A stretch of DNA of 56,875 nucleotides, taken from positions 1-56,875 of the forward strand of contig DAOUMV010000023.1 in assembly GCA_034408935.1 (NCBI GenBank). Direction: 5' to 3'. The position numbers and the translations under genes are program-made. Shown here in pieces: positions 33,229 to 41,351 of this stretch (position 1 is its first letter; the number at the start of each line of letters is the position of its first letter). The stretch is from DAOUMF01 sp034408935. GTDB taxonomy: Bacteria > Chloroflexota > Dehalococcoidia > SM23-28-2 > RBG-16-64-32. The notes under the pieces were generated by a model, which ran no database searches, was not told where the DNA came from, and worked only from the letters and a program-made list of their open reading frames with translations.

Positions 33229-34092
33229 TCAGGGACGTCCGGCTCCCGGCACCTCGACCCGAACCGTCTCGATCCATCCCACGGACTTCCCCTGGCCGAG
33301 GTCCTGCAGCGAGGTCTTCGCCGTGCACAGGAAGAGCGTGCGGCGATCCTCTCCTCCCAGCATGCAGGCCACGGCCCACTTGTCCGGAGCGGGAATCCGA
33401 TGGGTAACGGCGCCGCCCTCCTTCACGCGAACGAACTCGCTGGTTGGCGGAGAGCTGGCCCAGACAGCCCCTTCGGCGTCGACGCAGATACCGTCGGGAT
33501 GCGCCCCTCCGATAGCACCCGTCGCAATATCCGCGAACGGCCGCCGGCCGGAAAGGGACCCATCCTGCGCAATGTCGAAGGCGGTCAGGCACCTACCGAC
33601 CGTTTCCGCGACTACCAGAGTCTTGCCATCCGGAGTGATCACCATGCCGTTGGGGTAGCTGAGGCCCTGGGCAACGACTCGCACGTTCCCGTCTGGAGTC
33701 ACCAGAATGACGTTACCCGGTCTCGGCGGCCCGGCGGAGATGTCGAAGGCGACGTCGCCGACGTAGGCGCGGCCATCTTCGTCCACAACCATGTCGTTCG
33801 TGTGCACGCTCTCCAGCGCGTTGAGATCGGCGTGGGTGTGAAGGCCGTCGGAATCGAGGCGCAGCAATAGCCCATCAAGCATGGAAACGACCAGCAGCCG
33901 GCCATCCGGAAGGAAGCCGAGGCCCGAGGGCCGCTGAGGAACGGATGCGATCACTTCCGAGCGGCCCTCCGGGTCCACCGTCATCACCTTGTGCGCGTGA
34001 ATATCGGAGAACCAGAGCTTGCCGCCGTGCCAGCGGGGCCCTTCCGGGAATACCAGGCCGTCGAGCAACACGCTGGATGTCAGGGTCTCCAT
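33229..34092 (-). CDS. SMP-30/gluconolactonase-family protein
   Basis: Six-bladed beta-propeller hydrolase, 287 residues. Family marks: LLDGLVFPEGPRWHGGKLWFSDIHAHKV (metal Glu), GLGFLPDGRLLVV, VHTNDMVVDEDGRAYVGDVAF (metal Asn and Asp), YPNGMVITPDGKTLVVAET (metal Asn) and GGAHPDGICVDAEGAVWAS (metal Asp). I choose ATG 34092 because AGGAGG sits eight bases ahead; the frame is open nine codons further upstream. Metal-dependent lactonase activity is likely. Convergent with the hydrolase gene. Confidence 0.92.
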   Translation of the reverse strand: METLTSSVLLDGLVFPEGPRWHGGKLWFSDIHAHKVMTVDPEGRSEVIASVPQRPSGLGFLPDGRLLVVSMLDGLLLRLDSDGLHTHADLNALESVHTNDMVVDEDGRAYVGDVAFDISAGPPRPGNVILVTPDGNVRVVAQGLSYPNGMVITPDGKTLVVAETVGRCLTAFDIAQDGSLSGRRPFADIATGAIGGAHPDGICVDAEGAVWASSPPTSEFVRVKEGGAVTHRIPAPDKWAVACMLGGEDRRTLFLCTAKTSLQDLGQGKSVGWIETVRVEVPGAGRP

Positions 34093-34140
34093 CAAAGCCA
34101 CCTCCTTTGGTCGGGCCATAGGGCGGGCGCAGCAGGCAGG

Positions 34141-34182
34141 CTACTCCTCCCGCCGCCTCACCTCGTGCAGCCGGACGCTAGC
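34141..34182 (-). pseudogene. Short cyclase-like C-terminal scrap
   Basis: Reads RASVRLHEVRRREE then TAG, resembling the PVRLYEVRW-type end of class III cyclases and similar in DNA to the piece at 34511-34585 across TCACCTCGT-CAGCCG. It overlaps the end of the 100-residue gene. Very short, so uncertain. Confidence 0.3.
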
Positions 34183-34480
34183 CCTGGGAATCGCCGGCGG
34201 ACACCGCCTCCAGGATCTCAGTCTGTTTCCGCAGGAGCTTGTTCTGATCCCGCATCAGGCGGAGGAGCTCATCATTCTGCTCTTCGAACCGGCGCATGGC
34301 GGACACCATGACCTTCGGGGGCGAGTCCTCCGGCATGCTCTCCATGCATCGCTCCAGCATCGTCGCGGGCATCGCTGCGAAGGTCTCCCGCAACTGAGTG
34401 CGACGTTCAGGCGGCACGAGACGGCGAACCGCAACAACGGTGCCTAGCGCGATAGCCGTCACGAAAAGCAGTTCCTTCAT
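34178..34480 (-). CDS. Small TM/coiled-coil protein of unknown function
   Basis: 100 residues with one N-terminal hydrophobic helix (LLFVTAIALGTVVAVRRLV) and a long helix with heptad character (EQNDELLRLMRDQNKLLRKQTEILEAV). AAGGAGG lies five bases before the ATG, so it is very likely translated. Between them ERRTQLRETFAAMPATMLERCMESMPE has one Cys. No family recognised. Flanked on both sides by short cyclase-like C-terminal pieces. Confidence 0.75.
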   Translation of the reverse strand: MKELLFVTAIALGTVVAVRRLVPPERRTQLRETFAAMPATMLERCMESMPEDSPPKVMVSAMRRFEEQNDELLRLMRDQNKLLRKQTEILEAVSAGDSQG

Positions 34481-34510
34481 AGTGCCTCCTTGCTCTTGCA
34501 GCGTGAGCGG

Positions 34511-34585
34511 CTATGCCTCCCACTTCACCTCGTACAGCCGCACCGGCTCATCAAACCCTTTCGGCGTGACCTCATACCCCTCGCC
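34511..34585 (-). pseudogene. C-terminal remnant of a class III cyclase-type gene
   Basis: GEGYEVTPKGFDEPVRLYEV then KWEA and TAG, resembling the end of adenylate/guanylate cyclase catalytic domains. It lies directly after, and in the same frame as, the TAG of the GMC oxidoreductase at 34586-34588. No catalytic core is present. Confidence 0.5.
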
Positions 34586-35959
34586 CTAGTCCGACGCCGC
34601 GGGCGCCGAAGTCGTCGCCGGGGCCGCCTCCTGCTGCAGGACGGTCCGGAGCAGGTGATCGCTGAGGCGCTTGGCGAAGGAGATGATTGTGAGGACGGTC
34701 GGCAGGCCCAGGGCCTCGGGGAAGATACTGGCGTCGCAGACGTAGAGGTTCCTGACGGCGGTCTGGAGGTCTGCGTCCAGCATCTCGCCCAGGCGAACGG
34801 TGGCGCTGGGATGGGTCCCGCGCAGCCGCGACACGAAGACGGAGTCGGGGTCGCAGCCGGCTTTCACCAGGATGCGGCGGGAGACGACCGTGGCGTGATG
34901 CAGGCGCTCCTGGTCGCGGGCCGTGAGGGGCTTGCTGATGCGACCATCCACCGATACCATCCCGGATATCTCGTCGGTCACCTTGATCATGACGCCGATT
35001 ATGCGGCGGTAGTTGCGCCAGGTGAGGAGGTAGCGGGGACCCTTGAGGGCGGCGAAGATCGAGCCCGAGAACCAGGGATCGATGAGTGTGCTGAGCATGT
35101 ACCCCTGCTCCGGGTCGCTGTAGCCGACGGTCATGGGCGGCTCGAAGGCCGTCCCCTCCACCTTCGAGACGCCGTAGACCATCACTGTGGGGTCCATGGC
35201 CATCCCCCGCCCGGCGTCGGCGAGGCCGGAGTTCTGAAGGATGAGAGGGGTGCCGATGCCCCCGGCCGAGAGCACCACCACCCTGGCCCGCACCTCGAAG
35301 GGCTGCCGACCGCGGAGCTTGCCGCGCACGCCGCCAACCTGTCCGTCCTCGATGATGAGATCGTCGACGCGGGCGCGGGTGAGCAGGGTGCAGCCCGCCG
35401 CCACGGCCTCGTCTACGTATTCGTTGGCGGTCCACTTGGCGCCGCAGCGGCAGCCCAGCATGCACTTGGCGCCGCAGTCGAAGCGACCGGCGCGTGAGGC
35501 GTCCATGAACTTGGGCAGCGGCTGCCAGTCATAGCCCAGCTCCTGCGCGGCCTCCATCAGCCTGCTGGAGGCCGCCCCGAGCAAATCGTCCGGCAGACGG
35601 CCGATGCCCAGCTCGCGGATCGTCTCCTGGGCGTGGTCATTGAGATCGACGCCGTACCGCTCCCGGAGCCACTCCGGAGGGGTAGCGGCGGAGCCGCAGT
35701 ACATGTTGGTGGCGCCTCCCGTCATGATGGGGCGGACAATGTTGAGCCCCTCCTCCGTGAACAGCAGGCTATGCTGATCGCCATAGATGAGGGCTCCCAG
35801 GTGAGTGCCGTAGTAGACGTCGCGGCGGTAGTCCCGGCCCCTCTCCAGCAGGGCCACCCGCTGTCCGGCGTGGGCCAACTGACGGGCCACCGTGGCGCCG
35901 CCCGGGCCGGAGCCAACCACCACCACGTCGGCTTCGCGAATCGTCATCTCCTGCGCCAC
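34586..35959 (-). CDS. GMC-type FAD oxidoreductase with Cys cluster
   Basis: 457 residues. FAD dinucleotide motif VVVVGSGPGGATVARQLAHAG (about 12-32) and VALLERGRD; mid-region TGGATNMYCGSAATPPEWLRERYG; a tight Cys cluster FDCGAKCMLGCRCGAKWTANEY (about 165-186); AGGIGTPLILQNSG (about 230); and the C-terminal GMC end RLGEMLDADLQTAVRNLYVCDASIFPEALGLPTVLTIISFAKRLSDHLL with its flavin-binding Asp. The usual His/Asn catalytic pair shows as TH-P (RGTHPSATVRLG). Cys spacing is reminiscent of an Fe-S site but unproven. First Met at 35959; the Met five codons in is another start. Confidence 0.9.
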   Translation of the reverse strand: MAQEMTIREADVVVVGSGPGGATVARQLAHAGQRVALLERGRDYRRDVYYGTHLGALIYGDQHSLLFTEEGLNIVRPIMTGGATNMYCGSAATPPEWLRERYGVDLNDHAQETIRELGIGRLPDDLLGAASSRLMEAAQELGYDWQPLPKFMDASRAGRFDCGAKCMLGCRCGAKWTANEYVDEAVAAGCTLLTRARVDDLIIEDGQVGGVRGKLRGRQPFEVRARVVVLSAGGIGTPLILQNSGLADAGRGMAMDPTVMVYGVSKVEGTAFEPPMTVGYSDPEQGYMLSTLIDPWFSGSIFAALKGPRYLLTWRNYRRIIGVMIKVTDEISGMVSVDGRISKPLTARDQERLHHATVVSRRILVKAGCDPDSVFVSRLRGTHPSATVRLGEMLDADLQTAVRNLYVCDASIFPEALGLPTVLTIISFAKRLSDHLLRTVLQQEAAPATTSAPAASD

Positions 35960-36660
35960 GACACACCTCCCGCGTAGATCGCAGACTACATTCTCGCCCA
36001 GCCAAGCACCGCCGGCGGGGCTGGACTCGTTTTCCGGAGGATTACTCGCCCCCGCTCTCCGGATACGAGAGCAAGGTAATAGTGCGCGAAATCGGGAGCG
36101 CTGTCAATGTGGTGAACGATGGCCACCAAGGCAGAGGCTAGGGGCGCGCCCTACCTGGTGAGGCAGCGCCCTGGCGCGGATCGAGGGGGAAGAAGAACCC
36201 CCCGGCGTGGCAGGAGATCGGCCCTTGGCGTCGACCGCCACGTCGGGGGGCTGCCCAAAGGGAGGGTGCACATGAGTAAACGCGGTGGAGGCGACAATGG
36301 TTAGCCGACGTCGGCCGATTCACTGTAGCTAGGAACCTCGGAGGTGCCAGCCGCGCGTCATCGCATCGCGGTGAATCCATCTGGGCCTGACGCGCGTAGA
36401 TGCTGGTAGCAGTGGTCCCTGGGCCGGGCCATCCCCCTCCCGCTAGCGGGTCCAGGGACGCTGCTTCGGAGGAGGTGCGCGCCGGGCGGGCCACCTCGGA
36501 GCAGAAACTGGGCAGGCGCGCGCCTCCTCTGTCACGCCTCGCTCGCACTCCACGAGCGCACCTCTGCAGCCGCTCTGCGTCGCCGAACCGGTGGGGGACG
36601 ACCTACTGGATGCGAGGCTCCATGCCGAGAGTGCAGCGCTGTCGCCTGGCCCGACGGACT
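35960..36660. other. 700-base gene-poor stretch
   Basis: Very GC-rich DNA between the GMC gene and the next stop. Short ORFs (for example one ending MSKRGGGDNG at about 36271-36303) have no RBS-plus-family support. I see no RNA gene and no repeats. Confidence 0.5.
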
Positions 36661-37062
36661 CTACGGGAAGAAGGACTCCGGTGTTACTCGCAAGACGACG
36701 CGCTGTTCCCTCTTTGCGCGCTCCTCGATGGCGGGCCGAGTCGACTCCCGCACAGGCCTTCTGGTCATCTTCTCCGTCACGGCGATCATGACCTCGACCG
36801 CACCGTCGACCTCGATTCGACCGTGGCCATAGACGGTGAGGTACGGGAACGGCCGCCGTTCGCCGAGGATGCACACGGATACACGCGAGGTGCGACGCAC
36901 TGCCCTGGCCTTGGCCCGGGTCGCCGTGGTTGAGATCAGAAGGTCGTCGCCGTCCATCACGTAGTAGACCGGGGAGAGCTGCGGAGGCGCGTCCCTCCGC
37001 TCGACGCCGACGACGGCCAGCCGGTGCTCTCTCAGAAATGCCTTCCGTTCTTCTGGTGTCAT
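36661..37062 (-). CDS. Pyridoxamine-phosphate-oxidase-like flavin/F420-binding protein
   Basis: 133 residues of the split-barrel fold: LREHRLAVVGVERRDAPPQLSPVYYVMDGDDLLISTTATRAKARAVRRTSRVSVCIL fits the PPOX class (F420- or FMN-dependent), with the Thr-Ala-Lys loop (TRAKARAVRR) contacting the cofactor phosphate. ATG 37062 follows GGGGG; the frame is open 17 codons further upstream but those residues look non-native. Downstream of a GMC gene on the same strand (gap about 95 bases). Exact substrate unknown. Confidence 0.85.
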   Translation of the reverse strand: MTPEERKAFLREHRLAVVGVERRDAPPQLSPVYYVMDGDDLLISTTATRAKARAVRRTSRVSVCILGERRPFPYLTVYGHGRIEVDGAVEVMIAVTEKMTRRPVRESTRPAIEERAKREQRVVLRVTPESFFP

Positions 37063-37157
37063 GCTGCCCCCTGCACAGGCGCCCGCAGCGGATGTACGCC
37101 TCCCCCGGCTCATTGACGAGGCAGGCTAGACCGGAACGCCGCGTACGACAGGGAACG

Positions 37158-38771
37158 TCATTGCTGGGAGGTGACCGCGTAGTTCGCCTTGCTGGGAACC
37201 TGGGACATGATGTGCTCGGACAGGGCGGTGATGGTCAAGCTTGGGTTCACTGCGAGGTTGGCCGGGACGACCGAGCCGTCGGCGACATACAGGTTCGGGT
37301 ACCCGAAGATCTCGCCGTTGAAGGCGACAACCCCCTTGTCCGGCGATTCCGCCATAGCGCAGCCGCCGAGGATGTGCGCTGTCGTGGGCGCGTTCAAGAG
37401 CGCCTCCGACCACATGGTCTTCGGATGGCCCTTCACGCGCTTGGCCATCAGTCTGGCCGCCTCGTTTGCCACCGGGATGTAGGAACGCGCTCGTTCCTGA
37501 CCGGGGGCAACTGTAGACGTCACGCTGTGACCGCCCAGCCGCCACCAGCGATGCTTGTACTCTAAGTTGAGGTAGTTCTCGTCCGACTGCATGACCAGCA
37601 GGACTGAGTTCCGTGCAGCTTGGCCCGGAAGCCAGAGAGCCTTGAAGAACTGCAACGGGTGGCGGATGACGTTTCCCAGAAGCCGGAGCTGTCGCGGAAC
37701 GCGACCGCCGCCGTCCGTCAGCACCGTCAGCAACCCGAAGAGGACGTCAGACCCCTTGTTGTATCGCACGATCTCGATGTGGGTGGAGTCGTCGGGGTAG
37801 ATCCCCGACGTGATGGCGATCTGGTCGTTCCAGTCGATGCTCTTGTCGGCCGAGTCGACCGTGAGGATCGACTCGGAGTTGGTGCGAACGTAGTTGCCCA
37901 GTCGGTCGGAGACGTTGGGCAGCCACCCCGCCTCTTTGCACTTCATCAACAACGGCACGGAACCCATCACGCCGCCGCTGAAGACGACTCCCCGCGTCTT
38001 GAACGTACCCTTGGGATGGAGCAGGCCGGTTGACCTACGGGTCATCACCTCGTAGCCCCCGTTGGAGGGCCGCACGCCAGTCACTTCAGTTTCGGGAATG
38101 ATGCTCACCCCGATCTTCTCCGCGAGGTACAGGTAGTTGCGGTCCAGAGTGTTCTTGGCGCCGATCGGGCAGCCCACCATGCAGGCACCGCAATACGTGC
38201 ACCCGGTCCGATCCGGGCCTTCCCCACCGAAGTAGGGATCCTTGACGGTCTTGCCCGGTTCCCTGAAGAAGATCCCCACATCGTTGATGTGGAACGTGTC
38301 CTCGCCGCGCAGTTCGACCCCCACTTCGCGGAGGATCTCGTCGGCTCTCCCAACCTGGGGCGAGGGGTTGGCACCCAGCATCCGTCGGGCTTCGGCATAG
38401 TGCGGTGCTAGCTTTGCCTTCCAGTCGCCCGGCCCCCACTCGGGCTTGGCAAACACCTCGTCCGGCGGCACCAACAACTGATTGGCGTACACTAGGCTGC
38501 CCCCGCCGACGCCGCCACCATGCAGGACCAGCACGTGTCTGAACAGGGTCAACATCTGGATGCCGTACAGCCCGAGCCGCGGCATCCACAAGTACTTGCG
38601 CAGGTTCCAGTTGGTCCTGGGGAAATCCTCGGGATGGTAGCGCTTGCCCTTCTCCAGCACTGCGACGCTATAGCCCTTCTCCGCAAGACGCAGGGCGGAG
38701 ACGGAGCCGCCGAAGCCAGAGCCGATCACCACGTAGTCGAAATCTGATGGCAGGGTGCGTTGGTCAGTCAT
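37158..38771 (-). CDS. GMC / cholesterol-oxidase-like FAD oxidoreductase
   Basis: 537 residues. FAD motif YVVIGSGFGGSVSALRLAEKGYSVAVLEKG (about 13-42), GGGVGGGSLVYANQLLVPP (about 86-104) as in cholesterol oxidase-type enzymes, then a Cys cluster TGCTYCGACMVGCPIGAKNTLD (about 190-211) with CxxCxxCxxxC spacing like a [4Fe-4S] site, and the C-terminal end LGGCAMAESPDKGVVAFNGEIFGYPNLYVADGSVVPANLAVNPSLTITALSE with the conserved flavin-contact residues. Divergent from thioredoxin (190 bases between). Substrate is probably a sterol-like or other alcohol; not determinable here. Confidence 0.92.
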   Translation of the reverse strand: MTDQRTLPSDFDYVVIGSGFGGSVSALRLAEKGYSVAVLEKGKRYHPEDFPRTNWNLRKYLWMPRLGLYGIQMLTLFRHVLVLHGGGVGGGSLVYANQLLVPPDEVFAKPEWGPGDWKAKLAPHYAEARRMLGANPSPQVGRADEILREVGVELRGEDTFHINDVGIFFREPGKTVKDPYFGGEGPDRTGCTYCGACMVGCPIGAKNTLDRNYLYLAEKIGVSIIPETEVTGVRPSNGGYEVMTRRSTGLLHPKGTFKTRGVVFSGGVMGSVPLLMKCKEAGWLPNVSDRLGNYVRTNSESILTVDSADKSIDWNDQIAITSGIYPDDSTHIEIVRYNKGSDVLFGLLTVLTDGGGRVPRQLRLLGNVIRHPLQFFKALWLPGQAARNSVLLVMQSDENYLNLEYKHRWWRLGGHSVTSTVAPGQERARSYIPVANEAARLMAKRVKGHPKTMWSEALLNAPTTAHILGGCAMAESPDKGVVAFNGEIFGYPNLYVADGSVVPANLAVNPSLTITALSEHIMSQVPSKANYAVTSQQ

Positions 38772-38961
38772 GGCGATCCTCTCCGATGTTGAAAATGCGC
38801 GATGCCTACGCCCGGCTCCGCTTACAGAGTCCGGCCCCTAGCGCAGCAAGCATAGCGCTGAAGGGGGCAGCCGTCAAAGTCCTGCAATCTGAAGGCAGCT
38901 GCACGACGTATACCTCGTGGGCGTACAGCGATCGAGGACCTCAGATGAAAGGAGTCAGCAA

Positions 38962-39303
38962 GTGAGCAAGCCGACAGCGGTGACTGACGCCGAGTTCGAG
39001 ACGGAGGTGCTGAAGTCTGAGGTGCCCGTCCTGGTCGACTTCTGGGCCACTTGGTGTGGTCCCTGTCGACTAGTGGCGCCCCTCGTGGATCAACTGGCCG
39101 AGGAGTACGATGGCCGGGTGAAGTTCGTCAAGATGAACACTGACGAGAACATCACCACTACGACCACCTATGGCATCCGGAGCATTCCCACCCTGCTGAT
39201 GTTCAAGAACGGCGAGCCGGTCGACCAGATCATCGGCTTCAGGCCAAAGGCCGAGCTGCGTCGCCTGCTGGAGCAGGTCATCACTCAGCCGATCCTTACG
39301 TAG
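38962..39303 (+). CDS. trxA: Thioredoxin
   Basis: General dithiol reductant, 113 residues, with the classical active site FWATWCGPCRLVAPL (about 28-42) and cis-Pro in RSIPTLLMFKNGE (about 75-88). I take GTG 38962 with AAAGGAG at 38948-38954. Earlier in-frame starts (38917) would add non-family residues. Its stop (39301-39303) directly touches the left inverted repeat of the insertion element, so the element landed at the very end of the gene and may have replaced its last residues. Length is normal. Confidence 0.95.
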   Translation: MSKPTAVTDAEFETEVLKSEVPVLVDFWATWCGPCRLVAPLVDQLAEEYDGRVKFVKMNTDENITTTTTYGIRSIPTLLMFKNGEPVDQIIGFRPKAELRRLLEQVITQPILT

Positions 39304-39325
39304 GGCAATAACATACTTGACTCAG
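39304..39325 (+). repeat. Left terminal inverted repeat of the IS
   Basis: 22 bases, identical to the reverse complement of 41330-41351. Starts immediately after the thioredoxin stop codon. Confidence 0.92.
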
Positions 39326-39364
39326 TAGCCCAGATAGGATATGCTGTTCATGTAGATAGGAGCA

Positions 39365-40330
39365 ATGAGCATGAACACCAACGAGCCCAAGACCCTGATC
39401 GAAGCGATCCGCTACTTCTCCGATCCCGATATCTGCCTGGACTTCGTGGCCAAGCTCCGCTGGCCGGACGGCAACCCCACCTGCCCGACCTGCGGTAGCC
39501 AGGATGTCCGGTTCATCTCTACCCGCCGACTGTGGGAATGCAAGAGCAAGCACCCGCGGCGGCAGTTCTCCATCAAGGTCGGCACCATCTTTGAGGACAG
39601 CCCCATCGGGCTCGACAAGTGGCTCGCGGCCATCTGGATGATCGCCAACGCCAAGAACGGCGTTAGCTCCTACGAGATGCACCGCGCGCTCGGCGTCACC
39701 CAGAAGACGGCTTGGTTCATGCTCCACCGCATCCGGCTCGCCATGCACACCGACAGCTTCAACAAGATGGGCGGCGAAGTCGAAGTCGATGAGACCTTCA
39801 TCGGCGGCAAGGCCCGCTTCATGCACAAGGCGCGGCGCGAGGGCAAGATCATGGGACGGGGTAGCGTCGGCAAGGTGGCGGTCGTTGGCCTGCTGGAGCG
39901 GCACGGCTTGGACGGCCACAGCAACATCCGCACCAGGGTCATCCCGAACATCAGGCGGCGCGCCCTCAGCCCCCAAGTCCGCCAGCATGTGGCAGTCGGC
40001 TCCGAGGTCTTCACCGACGCGCTCCGCTCCTACGACGATCTCGGCATCGACTACGCCCACCAGGTCATCGACCACGCCGAAGCCTACGCACGGGGAAAGG
40101 TCCACACCAACGGCATCGAGAACTTTTGGAGCCTGTTGAAGCGGGCCATCAAGGGAACCTACGTCAGCATCGAGCCCTTCCACCTGTTCCGCTACCTGGA
40201 CGAACAGTGTTTCCGCTACAACACCCGCAAGGACGTTGACGCTGGCCGGTTCGAGCGCGTTGTCGGCTCCGTCACCGGCAAGCGCCTGACCTACAAGCAC
40301 CTGATCGGAGCGGCCACGACGCCAGCGTAA
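39365..40330 (+). CDS. IS1595/ISXO2-family transposase
   Basis: 321 residues. N-terminal zinc ribbon (NPTCPTCGSQDV ... WECKSKHPRRQFSIKVGTIFEDSP), a helix-turn region typical of the family (SSYEMHRALGVTQKTAWFMLHRIR) and the catalytic DDE/N-type core: EVDETFIGGK (first Asp), EVFTDALRSYDDL (second Asp), and HTNGIENFWSLLKRAIKGTYVS (third residue and the ISXO2 signature). Complete, with no frameshift; AGGAG precedes the ATG at 39365. It should move the surrounding element. Confidence 0.95.
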   Translation: MSMNTNEPKTLIEAIRYFSDPDICLDFVAKLRWPDGNPTCPTCGSQDVRFISTRRLWECKSKHPRRQFSIKVGTIFEDSPIGLDKWLAAIWMIANAKNGVSSYEMHRALGVTQKTAWFMLHRIRLAMHTDSFNKMGGEVEVDETFIGGKARFMHKARREGKIMGRGSVGKVAVVGLLERHGLDGHSNIRTRVIPNIRRRALSPQVRQHVAVGSEVFTDALRSYDDLGIDYAHQVIDHAEAYARGKVHTNGIENFWSLLKRAIKGTYVSIEPFHLFRYLDEQCFRYNTRKDVDAGRFERVVGSVTGKRLTYKHLIGAATTPA

Positions 40331-40347
40331 GAGAGGCAGGCTGAAGC

Positions 40348-40485
40348 ATGGCGAAAGGCGACCCGAAGACGCGGCCGAAGGATAAGGCCGAGACGCCATT
40401 TCGGAAGTTTGAGCGGCTGGCACGCAAGATCGTGAATGTCCCAAAGGGTCAGATTCAGGAGCGCGATAAGCCAAAGCGCTCATGA
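40348..40485 (+). CDS. 45-residue basic protein inside the IS
   Basis: ORF MAKGDPKTRPKDKAET followed by PFRKFERLARKIVNVPKGQI and a Lys-rich end, 17 bases after the transposase stop. The PF-KFE-LA-KI--VPK pattern is that of small proteins seen beside other mobile genes, where they resemble antitoxin-like or accessory proteins. Its last six bases overlap the tail of the convergent DUF3800 gene. Ribosome site is weak. Confidence 0.55.
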   Translation: MAKGDPKTRPKDKAETPFRKFERLARKIVNVPKGQIQERDKPKRS

Positions 40486-41316
40486 CGCATTGACCTGAGT
40501 CGCAATGAGGCTGTCATAGTTCCAATAGCGCTGTACGTTAGGCCTTGCAGTAATACCGACCAACTGCGCCCACCGATCCCGGGGGTCATTGAAATACCGA
40601 TTTACGTGCCACGCGATGAAATCAGCGGCCTGTAGTCCGATAACATTTCGATAGTCGGCGGGAGCGATGGTCATGATACGGCTAACAACGTCGCCATACC
40701 AATTTCCCTTTCGCTTCTCCCATTCCTTCTGAATATAGTGCTGAAATGGCTCATTCCGGTCGAAGAAGATTTCCACGCCACCGCTTCCTTCAGCCACGTT
40801 AATCGGACTGGCATCATCATTGGGCAGCATGCTCAGTGTAGTAGTGGCGACATGGTGTGTACAAAGCTCTTCTGGGGTATGCGATAGGACACCTGGGAAG
40901 CGCTCAGCGGCCCGCCGATAGTCGGCAAGGTTAACTGTGCAAGTGGCAGATGTGAAATCATTCCGGTGGGAACCGACAATCTCAGTGAAGCACTGGTTGA
41001 GCAAATCGATTACGAGACTGTTGACCTGTCGTTGCCTCCATCCTTCAAAGTCGCCCCTGCCCTGCCTCGCATCAGCCATGTGCAAAGGCGGGCATCCATG
41101 CTTGTTCAGAATCGCGGCCCAGTGAGCCTCGAAGTCAGTCCATACATCAGGCGCTGCAATGCAAGCTGCGAGCGTGACGAAGTGGCTGTTCCTGTCATTG
41201 TGGCCGCTCCCGTCGCAATATGCTTTAACCGTTATCTGCAAGTGCCCCCTTACGACGCGATTGATGCACGACATGCTCGCCAGCGGGATATACTCGACTG
41301 TTGGGGCTATTGTCAT
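40480..41316 (-). CDS. DUF3800 protein, passenger of the IS
   Basis: 278 residues. DUF3800 marks: ITVKAYCDGSGHNDRNSHFVTLAACIA at the start (family usually YIDESG), an acidic strand region EIFFDRNEPFQHYI, and the C-terminal NVIGLQAADFIAWHVNRYF. The family is predicted to be RNase H-like nucleases from its acidic residues; that is not proven. It lies wholly inside the element, 14 bases from the right inverted repeat, opposite in direction to the transposase. Its DNA is clearly richer in A/T than the neighbouring chromosome, a sign of separate origin. The start may be the Met at 41316 or a later codon. Confidence 0.82.
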   Translation of the reverse strand: MTIAPTVEYIPLASMSCINRVVRGHLQITVKAYCDGSGHNDRNSHFVTLAACIAAPDVWTDFEAHWAAILNKHGCPPLHMADARQGRGDFEGWRQRQVNSLVIDLLNQCFTEIVGSHRNDFTSATCTVNLADYRRAAERFPGVLSHTPEELCTHHVATTTLSMLPNDDASPINVAEGSGGVEIFFDRNEPFQHYIQKEWEKRKGNWYGDVVSRIMTIAPADYRNVIGLQAADFIAWHVNRYFNDPRDRWAQLVGITARPNVQRYWNYDSLIATQVNAS

Positions 41317-41329
41317 GTTGAGCCCCTGC

Positions 41330-41351
41330 CTGAGTCAAGTATGTTATTGCC
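41330..41351 (+). repeat. Right terminal inverted repeat of the IS
   Basis: 22 bases complementary to the left end at 39304-39325. Confidence 0.92.

Larger units (their letters stand above)
39304..41351 (+). mobile_element. IS1595-type insertion element with passenger genes
   Basis: Bounded by perfect 22-bp inverted repeats at 39304-39325 (starting GGCAATAACATACTTG) and 41330-41351. It holds an ISXO2-like transposase, a 45-residue basic ORF and an oppositely oriented DUF3800 gene. IS1595 elements normally make 8-bp target duplications, but the flanks (TTACGTAG left, AATCGTTT right) do not match, so one flank may have been rearranged. Confidence 0.9.

Noticed and set aside
36138..36548. Minus-strand ORF of 136 codons in the gene-poor stretch
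   Set aside because: Pro/Arg-rich without motifs, no ribosome site, and similar open frames exist on the other strand; likely chance in GC-rich DNA.
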